Shown here: piece after piece, positions 3,831 to 5,941 of the stretch
How positions within the stretch are numbered: the first letter of the stretch is position 1
Layout of the letters: every line of letters begins with the position of its first letter
NCBI GenBank assembly: GCA_019162915.1
Contig: JAFLKZ010000076.1
Location: 1 to 5,941 of the forward strand
Reading direction: 5' to 3'
DNA: 5,941 nucleotides
Source of the DNA: Campylobacteraceae bacterium
GTDB taxonomy: Bacteria > Campylobacterota > Campylobacteria > Campylobacterales > Sulfurospirillaceae
The notes under the pieces: generated by a model
Seen by the model: the letters and a program-made list of their open reading frames with translations, nothing else
Told to the model about the DNA's origin: nothing
Databases searched by the model: none
Program-made: the position numbers and the translations under genes

Positions 3831-5941
3831 ATATTTCCCCAAACTTCATCAATTTTAGCTTTTATTTTAGTTTCAAATATTTCGACTAATATTTTACAGG
3901 ACTCTACTGCTTCTCTTTCTTTTTCAATTTGTTCAACGATTTTGGTTTGGGTTTCAAGGGATGGAAGTGGAATTTCATAATTCTCAATAAAATGCCTAGT
4001 GAGTCGTCGTAAACCACCTGTGCCACTCATTTGCTCTTTGCCAAGTTCAATAAATTTAGGATTATCTAATACAAAATATAAAAATCTTTCATTTAGAGTA
4101 GCATTTACTCTCAGAACCATAAATTCACTTGAACCAAAACCAATTCCACTTGTAAGATTTTCAGCAAGCCCAGATTTGCCATTTTCAAAACAAGGTGTAA
4201 CTTTAGCTATTAGAATATCGCCATTTTTAAAGTATGTATATCCATTGTAAATTTCGCCTAGTTGTCTATTTTCTTTTGGCAGAAAAGATAGTTCATGTGA
4301 ATTTAGACAATCCATTGGAGCAAATGAGACCATAGTTTCAGGAGACAAATCTTTTATTTCTGATTTTTTAGGGTTTATTTCACAGACTTCGCCCAATTTA
4401 ACTATCTCCCATTCAGAGTCGATGGTGATGGTTGGGCGATAAATGTTGATGACTTGTTTTGCTCCGTCGATAATTTTTTGCCATTCTTCGATTTGGGCTA
4501 CGATTTCATTTTGAATTTCAATTGGTGGAAGAGGAATTTCAAATTGTGACAAATCTCCCCAATTCAAATTAGAAATATTTGTGGTTGTATTTGCCCTTGA
4601 TAAACAAAATTCTTTATAATTTTCACTTTCTAGAAAAGGATTTAAAAATTCTGATAGTATTAACTCATTATTTGGACGAAGACAACCCATAAAAGCGCCA
4701 AAAGACATTTTTCTATTTTCTATATTTTTAACAAAAGTTTTTCTGCCAAGTAGATTAGAGCTATTTGCCACCGAAATTAGTAGGTCTCCATTTTTCAAAT
4801 ATGTTTTTTCATTTTTGATAATATCATCTCTTACTTTGACTAAATCTTCAATTCTTAATCCATTCGCTTGAGAAGCTTTTGTTGTTGCTACAAGAATATA
4901 ATTTTCATCAGCGTGGTCTTTTGCTGAAAAAGTAATTCCACGAATGAACTCGCAAACATCCCCCAACTTCACTATCGGATAAACCGTTTGTGCGACTCTT
5001 GTATTTTCCTTATATCTATCCCCCGTAAGATTATAGTCACCACTTTCAGCAATTTTTGTTTTAAGTACACTTTGAGCAATGGCATGTTCGACTACTTCAC
5101 CTAAACGGTAATTTTTTAAAAGCTCCAATGCTTCAGGCAAGTCATTTTTTGCACTCTCTCTTCGCTGTGCCCCAAGCTCAAAACCATCGTTGGAAATTTT
5201 GATAAACAAAATATCTTCTTTATGTTTTGAGATGCTTCTATCGAGTAGCAACACACTTGTCTTTACGCCACTGTAAGGCTGAAATACACCTGCTGGCAAA
5301 CTGACCACTGCCCATAAAAAGTTGTTTTCAATGAGCATTTTACGAAGGGCTTTATAAGCGTTGGCACTTTGAAAGATGATGCCCTCTGGTACGATGATGG
5401 CGGCTCTGCCATTAAGATTTAGGTGCTCAGCGATGTAGTCCACAAAAAGCACTTCACTGCGGTTTGCGGAAACACTAAAACGACTATGTGGACGGATGCC
5501 TCCTTTAGGTGTCATAAAAGGAGGATTGGCGAGAATGACATCAAAAGAGTCGTTCCATCGCTCTTCACTGGTGAGCGTGTCGTACTCGTAGATTTTGGGT
5601 GTGGGGAAGCTGTGAAGATACATATTGACTAAGCTTAAGCGCACCATATCGGGGCTGATGTCGTAGCCTGTAAAATTTTGCATAAGGGATTTTTTCTCAT
5701 CTGGGGTGAGTTTATTGTTTGACATGATGTGTTTAAATGCACTAATGAGAAAGCCTGCTGTTCCACAAGCGGGGTCAAGTACGGTTTCATTTTTCTTTGG
5801 CTCTAAAACTTCAACCATAAAATCGATGATGTGGCGAGGGGTTCGAAACTGTCCTGCATCGCCTTGAGAGCCTAGTATACTTAAGAGGTATTCAAACGCA
5901 TCACCTAGGTTTTCGCTGTGGTCATAGTCGAAGAAGTCTAT
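3827..5941 (-). CDS. hsdM: Fused type I methyltransferase-specificity protein HsdM-HsdS (5' end outside window)
   Basis: The frame stays open to the window edge, so the start and the HsdM N-terminal domain lie beyond 5941; 704 residues are visible. Residues about 1-41 contain the HsdM signature LGDAFEYLLS and QFRTPRHIIDF. DPACGTAGFL (56-65) is the S-adenosylmethionine motif I, and NPPF (139-142) is the N6-adenine catalytic motif. From about 320 the chain becomes an HsdS: target-recognition domain 1 opens PIVKLGDVCEF, with conserved helix ...FEIPLPPIEIQNEIVAQI at about 467-484. Domain 2 opens EIVKLGEVCEI at about 512, with its repeat YEIPLPSLETQTKIVEQI at about 655-672. One polypeptide thus carries both methylation and two half-site recognition modules and should methylate adenine at a bipartite target. 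No frameshift is seen at the M-S junction. HsdR is not in the window; the next gene is a small nuclease-like protein. Confidence 0.93.
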   Translation of the reverse strand: MDFFDYDHSENLGDAFEYLLSILGSQGDAGQFRTPRHIIDFMVEVLEPKKNETVLDPACGTAGFLISAFKHIMSNNKLTPDEKKSLMQNFTGYDISPDMVRLSLVNMYLHSFPTPKIYEYDTLTSEERWNDSFDVILANPPFMTPKGGIRPHSRFSVSANRSEVLFVDYIAEHLNLNGRAAIIVPEGIIFQSANAYKALRKMLIENNFLWAVVSLPAGVFQPYSGVKTSVLLLDRSISKHKEDILFIKISNDGFELGAQRRESAKNDLPEALELLKNYRLGEVVEHAIAQSVLKTKIAESGDYNLTGDRYKENTRVAQTVYPIVKLGDVCEFIRGITFSAKDHADENYILVATTKASQANGLRIEDLVKVRDDIIKNEKTYLKNGDLLISVANSSNLLGRKTFVKNIENRKMSFGAFMGCLRPNNELILSEFLNPFLESENYKEFCLSRANTTTNISNLNWGDLSQFEIPLPPIEIQNEIVAQIEEWQKIIDGAKQVINIYRPTITIDSEWEIVKLGEVCEINPKKSEIKDLSPETMVSFAPMDCLNSHELSFLPKENRQLGEIYNGYTYFKNGDILIAKVTPCFENGKSGLAENLTSGIGFGSSEFMVLRVNATLNERFLYFVLDNPKFIELGKEQMSGTGGLRRLTRHFIENYEIPLPSLETQTKIVEQIEKEREAVESCKILVEIFETKIKAKIDEVWGNI

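Noticed and set aside
3831..3842. TTG start adding four residues to the nuclease-like protein
   Set aside because: The ATG at 3830 makes the typical ATGA overlap with the hsdMS stop.
3999..4250. Plus-strand open frame within the specificity region
   Set aside because: Antisense shadow of hsdS sequence with low-complexity content.
5423..5632. Plus-strand open frame within the methyltransferase region
   Set aside because: Antisense to the NPPF-containing methyltransferase region; no domain.
1..5941. tRNA, rRNA, CRISPR arrays, transposase genes
   Set aside because: None could be recognised on either strand; the gaps between genes are too short and lack the relevant signatures.

Overview
The window is AT-rich, densely packed bacterial DNA. 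Codon use, gene style and gene content suggest an epsilonproteobacterium (Campylobacterota, perhaps a Sulfurospirillum- or Arcobacter-like organism). That placement is an impression from the sequence, not a proven identity. The content is accessory: toxin-antitoxin (TA) modules beside a type I-like restriction-modification locus.

Layout: (1) 1-731, minus strand: the N-terminal 243 residues of an orphan AAA+ protein resembling the second ATPase domain of Clp/Hsp100 unfoldases, with altered Walker A and sensor-1 residues. (2) 732-920: divergent intergenic region with a 14-bp palindrome, a tandem 8-bp repeat and a consensus sigma-70 promoter. (3) 921-2028, plus strand: a Phd/YefM-type antitoxin, a PIN-domain (VapC-type) toxin and an unrecognised protein, joined by two 4-bp start/stop overlaps. 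(4) 1959-2403: a BrnT toxin reading frame that has lost its N-terminus and start codon and lies out of frame with the tail of the unknown gene, followed by an intact BrnA antitoxin. (5) 2404-3302: a second promoter and a MntA/HepT (nucleotidyltransferase/HEPN) pair. (6) 3303-3389: short convergent intergenic region with a degenerate repeat also found after brnA, and a second exact copy of the 14-bp palindrome. (7) 3390-5941, minus strand: a fused type I methyltransferase-specificity (HsdM-HsdS) protein whose start lies beyond the window, translationally coupled to a small PD-(D/E)XK nuclease-like protein.

How the genes work together: the plus-strand block is a cluster of three TA systems, two apparently intact (PIN and HEPN/MNT) and one decayed (BrnT/BrnA). 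The two copies of CTTTACATGTAAAG bracket the whole cluster. The minus-strand block should modify DNA at a bipartite site set by two target-recognition domains. No HsdR translocase is visible, so the coupled small nuclease-like protein is the most intriguing uncharacterised component here, together with the unknown third gene of the PIN operon.
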